Of a stretch of 64,000 nt of DNA, positions 9,284 to 18,537 are shown piece after piece; position 1 is the stretch's first letter, and every line of letters begins with the position of its first letter. Made by a program: the position numbers and the translations under genes. The DNA is from Streptococcus sp. bf_0095 (GTDB lineage Bacteria; Bacillota; Bacilli; Lactobacillales; Streptococcaceae): NCBI RefSeq assembly GCF_004166885.1, contig NZ_RCYU01000002.1:62001-126000 (forward strand), written 5' to 3'. Under the pieces are notes generated by a model, which was given only the letters and a program-made list of their open reading frames with translations, did not search any database and was not told where the DNA came from.

Positions 9284-10074
9284 AATTCTACATGCTCCAC
9301 ATGAACGACTTGATGCAACCAAGTCTTGGCAATCGCTGCAAAACTGGCTGCATTGGCCGTTGTATAAAACTGATGGTGGCAGTCCTCCAGTTGACGACTG
9401 CGATTAATCTCAAAGTAGTTGAGTAAGACCGAGATATCCCGGACACACTCTGCCCCGCTATCAATTAATTGAACCTCTGGCCCCATGACATTTTGGATTA
9501 TAGGGCGAAGAAGAGGATAATGAGTGCAACCCAAAACCATCGTATCTACCTTCCCGGCAAGGGGTTTCAAGGTTTCATAGACGACTTTTTTTGTAACACT
9601 GGACTGCAACTCATTGGATTCAACCAAAGGGACAAATTTCGGACAAGCTAAACTCTCTACTGCCATTTCTGGTGACAGGCTTTGAATTTTTTTCCGATAA
9701 ATATCTGAGGCGACTGTCATCGGTGTCCCAATTACGCCAATTCGTTTGCTTCTCGTCGCCTTGATCGCTGCGGAAGCACCTGGTAAAATCACTCCTAAAA
9801 CAGGGATATCCAAGGCTTCTTTTACCTCTTCCCATACAACAGCTGTCGCTGTATTACAGGCCAAAACAATCATCTTCACATTTTTCGTTAGGAGAAAACG
9901 AACCATCTCCCAAGTATAATCACGAATTTGATCTGCTGGTCTCGGGCCGTAGGGTGCTCTGGCGGAATCACCAATATAGACGACCTCTTCATGGGGTAGT
10001 TGTCGCATCAATTCGCGTACAACGGTTAACCCTCCGACACCCGAATCCAAAAAACCAATTGGTCGATTGTCCAT
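9280..10074 (-). CDS. murI: Glutamate racemase MurI
   Basis: MurI supplies D-glutamate for peptidoglycan. The catalytic cysteines are in ACNTAT (near residue 72) and GCTHYPLL (near 183); the N terminus [17 protein letters not shown] carries the conserved Asp-Ser and GVGG. Length is 264 residues. The ATG at 10074 has an AAGGAAGG sequence just upstream; a TTG at 10089 would add five residues and is less likely. It is the first gene of the operon running through to yidD, following a terminator for yneF. Confidence 0.96.
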   Translation of the reverse strand: MDNRPIGFLDSGVGGLTVVRELMRQLPHEEVVYIGDSARAPYGPRPADQIRDYTWEMVRFLLTKNVKMIVLACNTATAVVWEEVKEALDIPVLGVILPGASAAIKATRSKRIGVIGTPMTVASDIYRKKIQSLSPEMAVESLACPKFVPLVESNELQSSVTKKVVYETLKPLAGKVDTMVLGCTHYPLLRPIIQNVMGPEVQLIDSGAECVRDISVLLNYFEINRSRQLEDCHHQFYTTANAASFAAIAKTWLHQVVHVEHVEL

Positions 10075-10094
10075 CTGCCTTCCTTTCAAAACAA

Positions 10095-10120
10095 GGGACT
10101 AAGAAAAATCTTAAAGTCCC
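10095..10120 (-). terminator. Terminator after yneF
   Basis: On the minus strand the stem GGGACTTTAAGA/TCTTAGTCCC is followed by TTGTTTTG. It separates yneF from murI. Confidence 0.7.
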
Positions 10121-10153
10121 CCTACTTATTTTATTGTGTAATCAGTCTTGCTT

Positions 10154-10396
10154 TTATTTCTTCTTCGTATTCAAAGATGCTTTTTGTTGGTTCAAAATTT
10201 GACGGTAAACTTGTTGTACCTTCGCTTCACTTGGACGTTGACCGCTAGCTCCCAATAAGGTACGAACCGCTTCAACATTCAAACGTGGGTTTGATGCAAA
10301 TTCTTTTTCAAACTGCTTGCGAAGTAGGTACATACCTGCCAACATCCCACCAAAGAAAGCAAGGATAATCAATAAAATTGTCAAAAATGTAGACAT
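10154..10396 (-). CDS. yneF: YneF family membrane protein
   Basis: An 80-residue protein with one N-terminal membrane helix (residues 4-25, [18 protein letters not shown]) and a conserved cytosolic part with [22 protein letters not shown] and a lysine-rich end. It is the UPF0154/YneF family, widespread in Firmicutes, without an established function. A promoter with TTGAAA and TATAAT lies between it and lysA, so it probably has its own transcript. Confidence 0.9.
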   Translation of the reverse strand: MSTFLTILLIILAFFGGMLAGMYLLRKQFEKEFASNPRLNVEAVRTLLGASGQRPSEAKVQQVYRQILNQQKASLNTKKK

Positions 10397-10435
10397 AAGT
10401 GTTTTTCTCCTAAATTCAATATTTACACATTTTCT

Positions 10436-10463
10436 ATTATACCAAAAAGGCCCTATTTTTCAA
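10436..10463 (-). promoter_or_regulatory. Promoter of yneF
   Basis: TTGAAA (10463-10458) and TATAAT (10441-10436) on the minus strand are 16 bases apart. The -35 box overlaps the end of lysA. Confidence 0.7.
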
Positions 10464-11703
10464 AGTCAAAGCCATACAATGTTGCAAAGTAATCCTCTGG
10501 TTTTTCGGCCCGTCGGATGAGACGAGCTTGGCCCGATTCTTCTAATAAAATCTCGGCAGAGCGAAGCTTGGCATTGTACTGATAGCCCATGGAATAACCA
10601 TGCGCTCCTGTATCATGGATGACCAAGAGATCCCCAATCTCAGAGATAGGAAACTCCCGATTCTTGGCAAATTTGTCATTGTTTTCACACAAACTACCAA
10701 CAATGTCGACTACTTCTGTCTCACCTTCTGGACGATCGAGATTGGTGATATGGTGGTAGGCCCCGTACATAGCAGGACGGAGGAGGTTGACAGCCGAAGC
10801 ATCTACTCCTAGATAGGTCCGATAAGTCTGCTTCTTATGGGTGACATGGGTGACTAACAAGCCATGTGGTGCCAACATGAAGCGGCCTAATTCCGTATAA
10901 ATTTTTACTTGATCTAAGCCAGCAGGGATTAAAATAGCCTCGTAAGCACGACGAACCCCCTCCCCAATCACAGCGATGTCATTCGGCTGGTCTTCTGGTT
11001 TGTAGTTCACTCCAACCCCTCCAGAAAGGTTGACAAAATCCAAAGTCACCCCTGTCTTTTCAACAACTTCTACAGCCAACTGGAATAATTGCTTAGCCAA
11101 TTCTGGATAGTAATCATTAGAGATGGTATTCGAAGCCAAGAGGGCATGGATTCCAAAGCGCTTAACCCCCAAGTCTTTTAACTCACGGAAGGCTCGGATC
11201 AATTGCTCCTTGGTCATGCCGAACTTAGCCTCCTCAGGGTGATCCATGATATCCGTTTCCAGTTCAAACACCCCTCCTGGATTATAGCGGCAAGAGATAA
11301 CCTCCGGTAGAGTCGCAACTGACTGTAAAAAAGCTACATCTTCGTAGGCATCCAAGTTGATAGTCGCTCCTAGTTGACGGGCAAAGACCATCTCTTCAGC
11401 CGGCGTATTATTCGAAGAAAACATAATCTCTTGGCCCGTAAATCCTAATTTTTGAGCCATCAACAATTCCACATAGCTAGCACAATCCACGCCACATCCT
11501 TCTTCTTTTAGGATTTTTAGGATGGCTGGATTAGGGGTTGCTTTGATAGCGAAATACTCTTTAAAACCTGGATTCCAAGAAAAAGCTTGATGGAGGGCAC
11601 GAGCTGTCTGCCGGATCCCAGCTTCATCATATAGGTGAAAGGGAGTTGGATAGGTTTCAGTAATTTGTTTTAATTTCTCCCTGCTAATAAATGGACGTTT
11701 CAT
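10453..11703 (-). CDS. lysA: Diaminopimelate decarboxylase
   Basis: LysA is a PLP enzyme that makes lysine from meso-diaminopimelate in the final step of lysine synthesis. PLP lysine lies in [10 protein letters not shown] near residue 45; other fold-III signatures are [16 protein letters not shown] and [10 protein letters not shown] with the catalytic Cys near 340. I take the ATG at 11703 because the family begins about ten residues before this region; the open frame upstream runs into the terminator of the Bax1 gene. A -10 TATACT lies at about 11735. Length is 416 residues, normal for the family. Confidence 0.94.
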   Translation of the reverse strand: MKRPFISREKLKQITETYPTPFHLYDEAGIRQTARALHQAFSWNPGFKEYFAIKATPNPAILKILKEEGCGVDCASYVELLMAQKLGFTGQEIMFSSNNTPAEEMVFARQLGATINLDAYEDVAFLQSVATLPEVISCRYNPGGVFELETDIMDHPEEAKFGMTKEQLIRAFRELKDLGVKRFGIHALLASNTISNDYYPELAKQLFQLAVEVVEKTGVTLDFVNLSGGVGVNYKPEDQPNDIAVIGEGVRRAYEAILIPAGLDQVKIYTELGRFMLAPHGLLVTHVTHKKQTYRTYLGVDASAVNLLRPAMYGAYHHITNLDRPEGETEVVDIVGSLCENNDKFAKNREFPISEIGDLLVIHDTGAHGYSMGYQYNAKLRSAEILLEESGQARLIRRAEKPEDYFATLYGFDFEK

Positions 11704-11754
11704 TTGAAGATTCTCATTTCTATCAATTTTCTTTAGTATATCACAAGTTTTCCA

Positions 11755-11779
11755 ACAAAAAAAGCCGGTTCCCCGGCTC
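11755..11779 (-). terminator. Terminator of the Bax1-family gene
   Basis: Minus-strand stem AGCCGG/CCGGCT with a GGAA-type tetraloop followed by TTTTTTT. Confidence 0.85.
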
Positions 11780-11785
11780 TTTCTA

Positions 11786-12472
11786 TTAATCATTGCGTCC
11801 AAAAATACGTAAGATATTGATGAACAAGTTGATAAAATCAAGATAAAGTTCCAAAGCCAAGGCAACTACCCAACCATTGGTTGGTTGACCATTGGATTGT
11901 TCATAGACATAACGAATCTTTTGATTATCCCAAGCAGTCAAACCTGCAAAGATAATCACACAAAGGATGCTAAGGACATAATCCATACCAGAGCTTTGTA
12001 AGAAAATATTCGCAATTGAAGCAATGATGATACCAATCAAGGCTCCCATAAAGGCTCGTCCCATTCCAGACAAGTCTTTTTTGGTCACACGACTAATCGC
12101 TGACATGATGAAGAACATCAAGGCACTGACTACAAAAGCTTTATAAACTGTCGCTTGAGCATAGCGAGCAATGATAAAACTCAAGGTAAAACCATTCAAA
12201 GCGGAATAGGTTAAAAAGAGAGGCAAGGCCATGGGATTGTTTTTCACCGATTGTCTAGAAGCGACAAGGACTAAAATCAATTCAACGGCAATGGCAATAT
12301 AGTAGACCCATGGAGCCTGAATTAGAATATACATGAAGGTTTCTTGGAAAAGGGTCATCATCAAAGCTGATACAACAGCTGAGATTCCAACTCCAACTCC
12401 GACTAGAGAATAAATTTTGCTATAAAAGCTATTAAGGCCACTTTGTTCGTGGATAACGGTTTGTTGATTCAT
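11786..12472 (-). CDS. Bax inhibitor-1 / YccA family membrane protein
   Basis: A 228-residue integral membrane protein with about seven hydrophobic segments, beginning after a short cytosolic N terminus and including YYIAIAVELILVLV, ALNGFTLSF and AGLTAWDNQKIR. The last is a conserved loop of the BI-1 superfamily. Bacterial members (YetJ of Bacillus) are pH-sensitive calcium leak channels; the role here is inferred. The ATG at 12472 has GAAAGGAA 11 bases away, and a TTG six bases earlier (12478) sits at better spacing, so the start is uncertain by two codons. Confidence 0.88.
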   Translation of the reverse strand: MNQQTVIHEQSGLNSFYSKIYSLVGVGVGISAVVSALMMTLFQETFMYILIQAPWVYYIAIAVELILVLVASRQSVKNNPMALPLFLTYSALNGFTLSFIIARYAQATVYKAFVVSALMFFIMSAISRVTKKDLSGMGRAFMGALIGIIIASIANIFLQSSGMDYVLSILCVIIFAGLTAWDNQKIRYVYEQSNGQPTNGWVVALALELYLDFINLFINILRIFGRND

Positions 12473-12501
12473 AATCAATCATTCCTTTCAAACTTAAATT
12501 A

Positions 12502-12990
12502 TTATGATTTTAACATTTTTCGATGGAAAAGTCTCCTCTTTGACCACTTTTTTCTCATTGGTTCTGAGGCTTCTTTGATAGCCCAGTACTTATCGACCAT
12601 GGTCACGAGGAAAGATTCTTTGTAACGTGGTGGAGCAAGCGTCAATCCCCACATGTGTTTGAGGATGATATCCTCTTCTTTTTTATTGAGGCTTGTTATC
12701 TTTTTTGCATTTCGTACAGCTATTCGTGGATGGACCCAAGCATGGCTCTTATTGAATTTGACTTGGCGCCAATCATAGTAAAAAAGATCGTGCAGAAGAG
12801 CTCCTCTCGCTGTACTTTTGGTATCCCAGCCCATCTTCTTAGAAATGCGGTAACTAGTGTAGCTAACATGAATAGAATGCTCCAAACGATTGGAGTGAAT
12901 ATGATGCGGAATTTCCTTTAATTTTTGAAGTTTTGGGTGTTGAATCAAATGCCCCACTTCAGCCATATATTCTTTATCTTTCTGATACAC
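12502..12990 (-). CDS. HD-domain phosphohydrolase-like protein
   Basis: A 162-residue protein with an HD domain: RLEHSIHVSYTSY near residue 35 and the HD pair in GALLHDLFYYD near 66. HD domains hydrolyse phosphate esters, often of nucleotides, using a metal. The substrate cannot be told. The C-terminal segment is very basic (KKWSKRRLFHRK), which suggests nucleic acid or membrane contact. It lies between trmH and the Bax1 gene on the same strand and probably shares a transcript with one of them. Confidence 0.8.
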   Translation of the reverse strand: MYQKDKEYMAEVGHLIQHPKLQKLKEIPHHIHSNRLEHSIHVSYTSYRISKKMGWDTKSTARGALLHDLFYYDWRQVKFNKSHAWVHPRIAVRNAKKITSLNKKEEDIILKHMWGLTLAPPRYKESFLVTMVDKYWAIKEASEPMRKKWSKRRLFHRKMLKS

Positions 12991-13027
12991 AAGTCTTACC
13001 TCCTTAAATCTAACTAGCTCACTCTTC

Positions 13028-13768
13028 TTAAATCATAGAAAACATTAAAATCCCTGCTGCAACTGCGACATTCAGACTTTCTGCTTGACCCGGCATCGAG
13101 ATATGAATCAGCTGATCTGCCTTCTCAGCCATCTGGTCACTAATACCTTGTCCTTCATTCCCCATGACCAGCACAAAAGCAGGGACTTTTTCCACTTTCT
13201 TATAGTCAACGGAGTCCTTGGATAAGGTGGTCGCATAGATGGGGAGCTGGCTCTCTTTAATACCTGTCAAGAGTTGCTCTCTGTTTAAACGGATAACAGG
13301 AAGATGAAAATGACTTCCCTGCATGGAGCGCAAGGTTTTCATATTATACAAATCCGCAGATTGATCGGTTAAAAACACTCCGTCAAAGCCTGCTGCATCA
13401 GCAGTCCGAATCATGGTTCCAACATTGCCTGGATCTTGGACATCCTCTAACAACAAATACCTTCCTTGGGTCAGCTGAAGATGGTGGATCGGATTTATCT
13501 TGACTTCAGCCACAATTCCTTGAGGACTTTTTGAATCAGAAATTTCTGCTAAAACCTCAGGAGATACGATGGACACCTTCGCATCTATCTTGATCTTATC
13601 TACAAACTCTTCCAAAACAAAGACTTGTTCAATCGGTGCCTGATGATTGACAGCTTCTTCATAAAGATGCCATCCTTCGATGAGGTAGGAGTCTGTTCTG
13701 TATTTTTTTTGATGAAGTTTTTTAACTTTTTTAATCCCATTATTGGACTTAGAGGTTATAATATTCAT
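13028..13768 (-). CDS. TrmH-family RNA 2'-O-methyltransferase
   Basis: A SPOUT methyltransferase of 246 residues. An N-terminal substrate-binding domain (YRTDSYLIEGWHLYEEA) precedes the knot domain with DVQDPGNVGTMIRTADAAG, VMGNEGQGIS and ISMPGQAESLNVAVAAG. These are motifs 1 to 3 of the SpoU class, and the Asn of motif 1 and Ser-Leu-Asn of motif 3 are intact. It likely modifies 23S rRNA. The start (13768) was chosen on homology; it is divergent from acyP with 73 bases between. Confidence 0.92.
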   Translation of the reverse strand: MNIITSKSNNGIKKVKKLHQKKYRTDSYLIEGWHLYEEAVNHQAPIEQVFVLEEFVDKIKIDAKVSIVSPEVLAEISDSKSPQGIVAEVKINPIHHLQLTQGRYLLLEDVQDPGNVGTMIRTADAAGFDGVFLTDQSADLYNMKTLRSMQGSHFHLPVIRLNREQLLTGIKESQLPIYATTLSKDSVDYKKVEKVPAFVLVMGNEGQGISDQMAEKADQLIHISMPGQAESLNVAVAAGILMFSMI

Positions 13769-13841
13769 AAGACTATTATACCACATTCACAGGAGGAGCT
13801 TCTCCGTCCTGAGTAGGAATTCAATCACAAGGAGAACAAGC

Positions 13842-14120
13842 ATGCAAAAAGTTGAAATGACAGCCCAAGGTCGGGTCCAAGGTGTTGGCTTTCGCTGGGG
13901 AGTTTATAGCTTAGCATTAGAAATCGGAGGCATTACAGGTCGGGTCTGGAACAATGATGACGGCACAGTCACTATCCTTGCCGCCTGTGAAGACAATGCC
14001 CTCATGGCCAAATTTATCCAAGAAATACGAAAAGGTCCTACTCCTTTTTCCAAAGTTTCTTATCTGGACGTCCATCTGGCAAACTTCGAACCCTACAAAG
14101 ATTTTAAAATTTCAAATTAA
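13842..14120 (+). CDS. acyP: Acylphosphatase
   Basis: A 92-residue acylphosphatase, which hydrolyses carboxyl-phosphate bonds such as those of acetyl or carbamoyl phosphate. Catalytic Arg is in GRVQGVGFRWG (residue 19 or so) and catalytic Asn in GRVWNNDDGTV. AAGGAGA lies six bases before the start at 13842, which decides against the longer open frame. It is divergent from trmH and followed by yidC, which has its own promoter. Confidence 0.95.
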   Translation: MQKVEMTAQGRVQGVGFRWGVYSLALEIGGITGRVWNNDDGTVTILAACEDNALMAKFIQEIRKGPTPFSKVSYLDVHLANFEPYKDFKISN

Positions 14121-14133
14121 GTCCAGAGAACTA

Positions 14134-14162
14134 TTGTTAATTTGATAAAAAAACAGTAGAAT
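14134..14162 (+). promoter_or_regulatory. Promoter of yidC
   Basis: TTGTTA (14134-14139) and TAGAAT (14157-14162) with a 17-base spacer. AAAGGA at about 14184 then supports the GTG start of yidC. Confidence 0.6.
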
Positions 14163-14198
14163 AGAAAGGTATTATTTAAAATTAAAGGATAAAAACTC

Positions 14199-15137
14199 GT
14201 GAAAAAATATAAACGTTATCTACTTGCAGCCCTCAGCTTGTCTGCCCTCCTCCTCTTAACGGGATGTGTCAGCATTGACAAGACGACCAAACAACCGACC
14301 GGTTTCGTCTGGAATCTCATTGGAAAACCAATGGGAGAAGCCATCAATTTCTTTGCGACGGATCTTGGACTTGGCTTTGGTTTAGGGATTATCCTAGTAA
14401 CCGTAATCGTTCGAATCATCATCTTCCCTCTAGGTATTTATCAATCTTGGAAGGCAACCTACCAATCAGAAAAGATGAACTACCTCAAACCGATCTTTGC
14501 ACCGATTCAAGAACGCATCAAAAATGCAGAGACTCAAGAAGAAAAACTTCTTGCCAACTCTGAATTGATGAATGCCCAAAAAGAAAACGGCGTCAGCCCA
14601 TTCGGCGGTATTGGATGCTTGCCCTTGTTGATTCAAATGCCATTCTTCTCAGCTCTTTATTTTGCAGCTCAATATACTCCAGGAGTCAACAAGAGCAGTT
14701 TCCTTGGCATTGATCTCGGTTCAAAAAGTCTGGCTTTAACCTTAGTTGTTGCTGTTCTTTACTACATTCAAAGCATGCTCTCTCTCCATGGTATCGAAGA
14801 TGAAACCCAAAGAGAAACTATGAAGAAAACGGCTCTCATGAGTCCAATTATGATTGCAGTCTTCTCTTTGATGGCACCAGCTGGTGTAACCCTCTACTGG
14901 GTAGTCGGTGGTTTTGTACAAATTATTCAACAATTTGTCATCAACTACCTCATCCGTCCAAGATTGCGGAAACAAGTAGCTGAGGAATATAAAAACAATC
15001 CTCCAAAAGCTCCAGCATCCAATGGACATCGCGTAAAAAAAGATATCACACCTACCAATCCAGCCAACGCTCAACGTTCCCTTCCAACTAACGGAAACAA
15101 AAAACGAAACGCTGGAAAACAACGCAACCGTAACTAA
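14199..15137 (+). CDS. yidC2: YidC/Oxa1 membrane protein insertase (lipoprotein, YidC2-like)
   Basis: The insertase places membrane proteins in the bilayer, alone or with SecYEG. The N terminus is a lipoprotein signal with lipobox LLLLTGC (Cys at residue 23). Five membrane segments follow, including LGFGLGIILVTVIVRIIIF, which carries the groove Arg. The C-terminal tail from about residue 255 is very basic (RVKKD, NKKRNAGKQRNRN), which matches streptococcal YidC2, whose charged tail contacts ribosomes. The start is GTG with AAAGGA upstream. It is not next to rnpA and jag, again pointing to the second paralogue. Confidence 0.9.
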   Translation: MKKYKRYLLAALSLSALLLLTGCVSIDKTTKQPTGFVWNLIGKPMGEAINFFATDLGLGFGLGIILVTVIVRIIIFPLGIYQSWKATYQSEKMNYLKPIFAPIQERIKNAETQEEKLLANSELMNAQKENGVSPFGGIGCLPLLIQMPFFSALYFAAQYTPGVNKSSFLGIDLGSKSLALTLVVAVLYYIQSMLSLHGIEDETQRETMKKTALMSPIMIAVFSLMAPAGVTLYWVVGGFVQIIQQFVINYLIRPRLRKQVAEEYKNNPPKAPASNGHRVKKDITPTNPANAQRSLPTNGNKKRNAGKQRNRN

Positions 15138-15149
15138 TACATACAAATA

Positions 15150-15174
15150 GGCCGAGATAATATCTCGGCCTTTT
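15150..15174 (+). terminator. Terminator of yidC
   Basis: GGCCGAGA/TCTCGGCC stem with a 5-base loop followed by TTTT. Confidence 0.9.
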
Positions 15175-15184
15175 CCATTACTAT

Positions 15185-15367
15185 AAAAAAAGAGGCTAGG
15201 ACAAAAGTCCTAGCCTCTCAATTGTCTTTGGATTGTCGAGCAAGACGCAGTGGTTGAGTGGGCTCTACTACGCTGCTTTCATCAGCTTTTACAGCCCTAC
15301 TCAACTGTGCGGAGGTGGGACGACGAAATCGAATTCTAACGAATGACCGATTTCTGTCCCACTCTCT
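15185..15367 (-). repeat. Intergenic repeat family A, copy 1, ending in a terminator
   Basis: This block of about 180 bases is nearly identical, in reverse orientation, to 38111-38294. Read on the minus strand it begins 3 bases after the greA stop with AGAGAGTGGGACAGAAATCGG. It then holds a long hairpin whose outer stem is GTTGAGT/ACTCAAC with GGGCT/AGCCC, and ends with the perfect hairpin GAGGCTAGGAC/GTCCTAGCCTC (15192-15217) followed by TTTTTTT. It therefore provides the terminator of greA. No ORF is visible in it. It fills the yidC-greA gap. Confidence 0.9.
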
Positions 15368-15369
15368 TT

Positions 15370-15852
15370 TTATTCTGTTTTTTCAACGTTCAAGATTTTC
15401 ACTTGGTAGCTTCCTGCTGGAGTTTCAATCGTCACAGTATCCCCTGTTTTCTTACCAATTAAGGCATGACCAATTGGACTTTCATTTGAGATCTTACCAG
15501 CAAAAGCATCTGCTCCAGCTGAACCAACGATGATGTAGACATCTTCTTCGTCTTCACCAATTTCTTGCACAGTGACTGTTTTTCCAATCGCTACTTCATC
15601 AACAGCGACAGCATCACTATCTACAATTTCAGCATAGCGAATCTTTGTTTCTAGGCTGGAGATTTGCCCTTCAACAAAAGCCTGTTCGTCTTTAGCTGCT
15701 TCGTATTCACTGTTTTCTGAAAGGTCTCCGTATGAACGAGCAATTTTAATCCGCTCTACAACTTCTGGACGACGAACTAATTTCAATTCTTCTAATTCAA
15801 GTTCTAACTTTTGCTTTTCAGCAAGGGTCATTGGATAGGTTTTTTCTGCCAT
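15370..15852 (-). CDS. greA: Transcript cleavage factor GreA
   Basis: GreA rescues backtracked RNA polymerase by stimulating cleavage of the transcript. The 160 residues have the usual N-terminal coiled coil with the acidic tip in [20 protein letters not shown] (residues about 40-60), and a C-terminal FKBP-like domain with GNKK-like [15 protein letters not shown] hairpin in the mltG-greA gap separates it from mltG, so greA probably has its own promoter there or depends on read-through. Confidence 0.97.
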   Translation of the reverse strand: MAEKTYPMTLAEKQKLELELEELKLVRRPEVVERIKIARSYGDLSENSEYEAAKDEQAFVEGQISSLETKIRYAEIVDSDAVAVDEVAIGKTVTVQEIGEDEEDVYIIVGSAGADAFAGKISNESPIGHALIGKKTGDTVTIETPAGSYQVKILNVEKTE

Positions 15853-15882
15853 ATTTATTTCTCTTTTCTATTATTTTTTTCG

Positions 15883-15919
15883 AACTAAAAAGGTGTGGCA
15901 TGCCACATCCTCCTTAGTT
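15883..15919 (-). terminator. Hairpin between mltG and greA
   Basis: An imperfect inverted repeat centred on TGTGGCATGCCACA with outer arms AACTAAGGAGG/CCTTTTTAGTT. It overlaps the mltG stop codon, and the T-run inside the 3' arm suggests a terminator or partial attenuator. Confidence 0.6.
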
Positions 15920-17491
15920 TGAGCTGCTTTCTGTTAATTTGCTATTCACGTGTTCTTCCACGTTTTTAGTGTGTTCCTCAAAAGTTTTCGCAAAATAGAC
16001 TTCCCCTGTCTCTACATTTGCGACAAAGTAGAGGTAGTCTGTCTTGCTTGGGTTGACAGCTGCTTCAATTGCAGATAGCCCAGGACTATCTACTGGACCA
16101 GGCATCAAACCAGTATTCTTGTAGATATTATAAGGTGAATCAATATTGGTGTCAATCGTTGCGTCTTCTTTAAGAGTCGTCTTCTTGCCTAATTGACCTT
16201 GTGCGTACAAGATGGCAATATTACTTTGAAGAGGCATATCTTGATTCAAACGGTTATAAAAGACACTGGCAATATCCTTGCGGTCTTTATCTGTAGCGCC
16301 TTCTTTTTCAATCAAAGAAGCCAGAGTCAATGCCTCATTGACATCAATATTTTTAGCTTCCATAGTGTCATAGTAGGCTGAAAGATTTTGGTCCATTGCA
16401 GCTAACATTTGGTCTACAAGATCTTCCATTTTACTATCTTTTCCATAACCGTAAGTAGCTGGGAAGAGATAGCCCTCTAAGCGATAGCGTACGCCACTTT
16501 CTTTGGACGGCAAGGTTGCGAGTAACTTAGGATATTTGGCTACCATCTTTTCAATAAAGGCATCATCTTGGATGACTTTTAGGAATTCTTCTTGCGTATA
16601 TGGAGTCTTGGCACCAGATTTGGAGCTCGCATCCACAGAAACCACTTCCGCGATTTGATCAATTGTGTAGCCCTCAGGAATGGTAATTTTTCCTAAGACT
16701 GGTGGTTCCGGAGTTTTAGTTCCTTGCTCTTGCAATTTTTGAATAATGGTATCGAGATCCATACTCTTTTGAAGATTGAAATAACCGGATTGGAAGTTCC
16801 CATAATTCTTGAACTTGGTGTAATAGTTGAAGAACTGGCCATTCTTAATCAAGCCTTTTTTCTCCAAAATAGTCCCAATTTCACGATTGCTAGAACCAGC
16901 AGGAATTTCAACGGTTACAAACTCTGTAGCCTTGGCATCCATAGCGTTTAAGTTAGATTGAACATAGGTCACTGCAAAAATTCCAGTTGCAACCATTAAG
17001 ACAAAAAGAATTCCTAGAACTGTCAAGACGATCCGCTTCGCAATGGTGTTCTGCTTTTTCTTTTTCTGAACGCGTTGATCCCGATCCTTGCGCGAAACAC
17101 TAGATACAGGTGTTTCTTTTCTCGAAACAGCCACAGGCTGACTTGAGCTTTCTGATTCTCGAGTTGGCTCTTCGATTGGTAGAGGTGTTTCTTCTTGGTT
17201 CTCTTCGGCTACTTCCTGAATTGCAGGAACCTCTGTAACCTCTGGTACTTCTACTTTTTCTACTTCCTCTGGAATCTCTACGGTTTCCTGAACTTCGGAC
17301 TCTTCCGACACAAGCTCAGAAAGCGCCCCTTCCGTCTCGTCTTCTTGGTTCTCTGGAATAGAAATTTCTTGAACAGGTAAGTCAACTTCTTTTTCAACCT
17401 GTACAATCTGTTTATTGGCTTCTTCAAGATCACGGAGAATCCGCTCTTTGAAGCTTAATAATTTTTCATTCTCTTGTTGGTTTTCAGTCAA
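15914..17491 (-). CDS. mltG: MltG endolytic transglycosylase
   Basis: MltG cuts nascent glycan strands at the membrane and acts in peripheral peptidoglycan synthesis. The protein has a long acidic cytosolic N-terminal region (about 140 residues rich in Glu, Val, Pro), one membrane helix (IVLTVLGILFVLMVATGIF), and an extracellular YceG domain with the catalytic Glu in LASLIEKEGATDKDR. I start at TTG 17491 (525 residues): AAGGGGGG lies eight bases upstream. The in-frame ATG at 17512 is so close to the predicted transcription start that it would lack a ribosome site. Confidence 0.93.
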   Translation of the reverse strand: MTENQQENEKLLSFKERILRDLEEANKQIVQVEKEVDLPVQEISIPENQEDETEGALSELVSEESEVQETVEIPEEVEKVEVPEVTEVPAIQEVAEENQEETPLPIEEPTRESESSSQPVAVSRKETPVSSVSRKDRDQRVQKKKKQNTIAKRIVLTVLGILFVLMVATGIFAVTYVQSNLNAMDAKATEFVTVEIPAGSSNREIGTILEKKGLIKNGQFFNYYTKFKNYGNFQSGYFNLQKSMDLDTIIQKLQEQGTKTPEPPVLGKITIPEGYTIDQIAEVVSVDASSKSGAKTPYTQEEFLKVIQDDAFIEKMVAKYPKLLATLPSKESGVRYRLEGYLFPATYGYGKDSKMEDLVDQMLAAMDQNLSAYYDTMEAKNIDVNEALTLASLIEKEGATDKDRKDIASVFYNRLNQDMPLQSNIAILYAQGQLGKKTTLKEDATIDTNIDSPYNIYKNTGLMPGPVDSPGLSAIEAAVNPSKTDYLYFVANVETGEVYFAKTFEEHTKNVEEHVNSKLTESSSN

Positions 17492-17522
17492 ATACTTGAC
17501 CCCCCTTGTCATAATCCTTAAT

Positions 17523-17551
17523 ATTATATCTTAAAAGGGATAGAAAAGCAA
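17523..17551 (-). promoter_or_regulatory. Promoter of mltG
   Basis: On the minus strand TTGCTT (17551-17546) and TATAAT (17528-17523) are 17 bases apart. The predicted start of transcription near 17516 supports the TTG start of mltG at 17491. Confidence 0.75.
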
Positions 17552-17586
17552 TAGGAACGAGGCTTGAGGGTCTTAAATCCTATTGA

Positions 17587-18087
17587 TCACTTACTTGATG
17601 GGACCTCCCATACTAAATCGTACCAGACTTCCCCAGCATAGTTAGAGGCCGAGCGTCCTTCGTTTACAAAGCCGTTCCTTTCATAATACCCAATCAAGTA
17701 ATCATGACAGGTCAAACTAACCCCTTCCCGTCCTTCTTCTAAGGCAAGATTCTTCATGGCTTCAAGTAGGGCTTTCCCAACTCCTAAGCCTTGGGCAGAC
17801 TGAGAAATCGAAAGACTCGTAAGGGTAATAAAACCACCTGGTAGATAGGACTCATCCTTTACTTCTGTTGTAAAAGAGCGGTCATCGACATATCGCTTTT
17901 GAGTAACGGGTCCTTCTAGATAGCCTAGGATCTGGCCATCTTTTTCAGCGACCAAAAAGCTAGTAGAAAAAACGTCAATATGTTTTGCAAGCACCGTCTT
18001 ATCTATTGCCTCTTCTGGACTAAAATTTTCCAGTTCTATGGCAAAAATGGCTTCTAAATCCTCAATCGTTGCGCGACGAATGTTCAT
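17587..18087 (-). CDS. GNAT family N-acetyltransferase
   Basis: A 166-residue acetyltransferase of the GNAT fold. The acetyl-CoA-binding motif A is clear in SQSAQGLGVGKALLEAMK near residue 95, and the C-terminal segment YYERNGFVNEGRS is a usual motif B. The start MNIRRATIEDLEAI is typical. The acceptor cannot be deduced. A second GNAT gene lies 12 bases upstream on the same strand; both sit between murC and mltG, and the pair probably arose by divergence of different families rather than recent duplication since the sequences differ widely. Confidence 0.88.
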   Translation of the reverse strand: MNIRRATIEDLEAIFAIELENFSPEEAIDKTVLAKHIDVFSTSFLVAEKDGQILGYLEGPVTQKRYVDDRSFTTEVKDESYLPGGFITLTSLSISQSAQGLGVGKALLEAMKNLALEEGREGVSLTCHDYLIGYYERNGFVNEGRSASNYAGEVWYDLVWEVPSSK

Positions 18088-18099
18088 TTTTCTTCCTTT

Positions 18100-18528
18100 C
18101 TATAGGGATAGGTGCCACATTAGGTGATAGCCCTCCACTCCTTCTTCCTTATCCTCTATCTCTAGTTGAAAATCATTCATTTCAAAATACGGAATCAACT
18201 CTTCCTGGCAGGTCACATGAATCTCTAACAAGGATTCTTGAGCTACAAGAGACTTGAGTGAGGCCAGTAACAAGGTACCAAAGCCTTGTTTTCTAAAGTC
18301 TGGAAGAATTTCCAACCACAATAATTTTAAAGAGGGATTCTCGAACTGATCCTCCATCTGAATCAGGCAACTTCCAATCACTTGCCCTTCAAATTCTAAG
18401 ACCAGGGTCCTAAACCCATTCAGTTCTTGCAACTTCTCTCTTTGAAAAGAAAAATTTTGGGACGTGATCTGCTCGATCTCATCCCAATCATTTTCTTTAG
18501 CAAACCGAATCCTAACGCTTGGTTGCAT
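18100..18528 (-). CDS. GNAT family N-acetyltransferase
   Basis: A 142-residue GNAT protein with the CoA motif ILPDFRKQGFGTLLLASL near residue 78 and a weak motif B (PYFEMNDFQLE). The N terminus VRIRFAKENDWDEIEQI is the usual first strand and helix. It follows murC by 9 bases, so it is in the murC transcript. The substrate is unknown. Confidence 0.85.
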   Translation of the reverse strand: MQPSVRIRFAKENDWDEIEQITSQNFSFQREKLQELNGFRTLVLEFEGQVIGSCLIQMEDQFENPSLKLLWLEILPDFRKQGFGTLLLASLKSLVAQESLLEIHVTCQEELIPYFEMNDFQLEIEDKEEGVEGYHLMWHLSL

Positions 18529-18537
18529 GGTATCTCC

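Noticed and set aside
15138..15369. Possible degraded insertion sequence between yidC and greA
   Set aside because: No transposase remnant; the sequence is accounted for by the yidC terminator and repeat family A.
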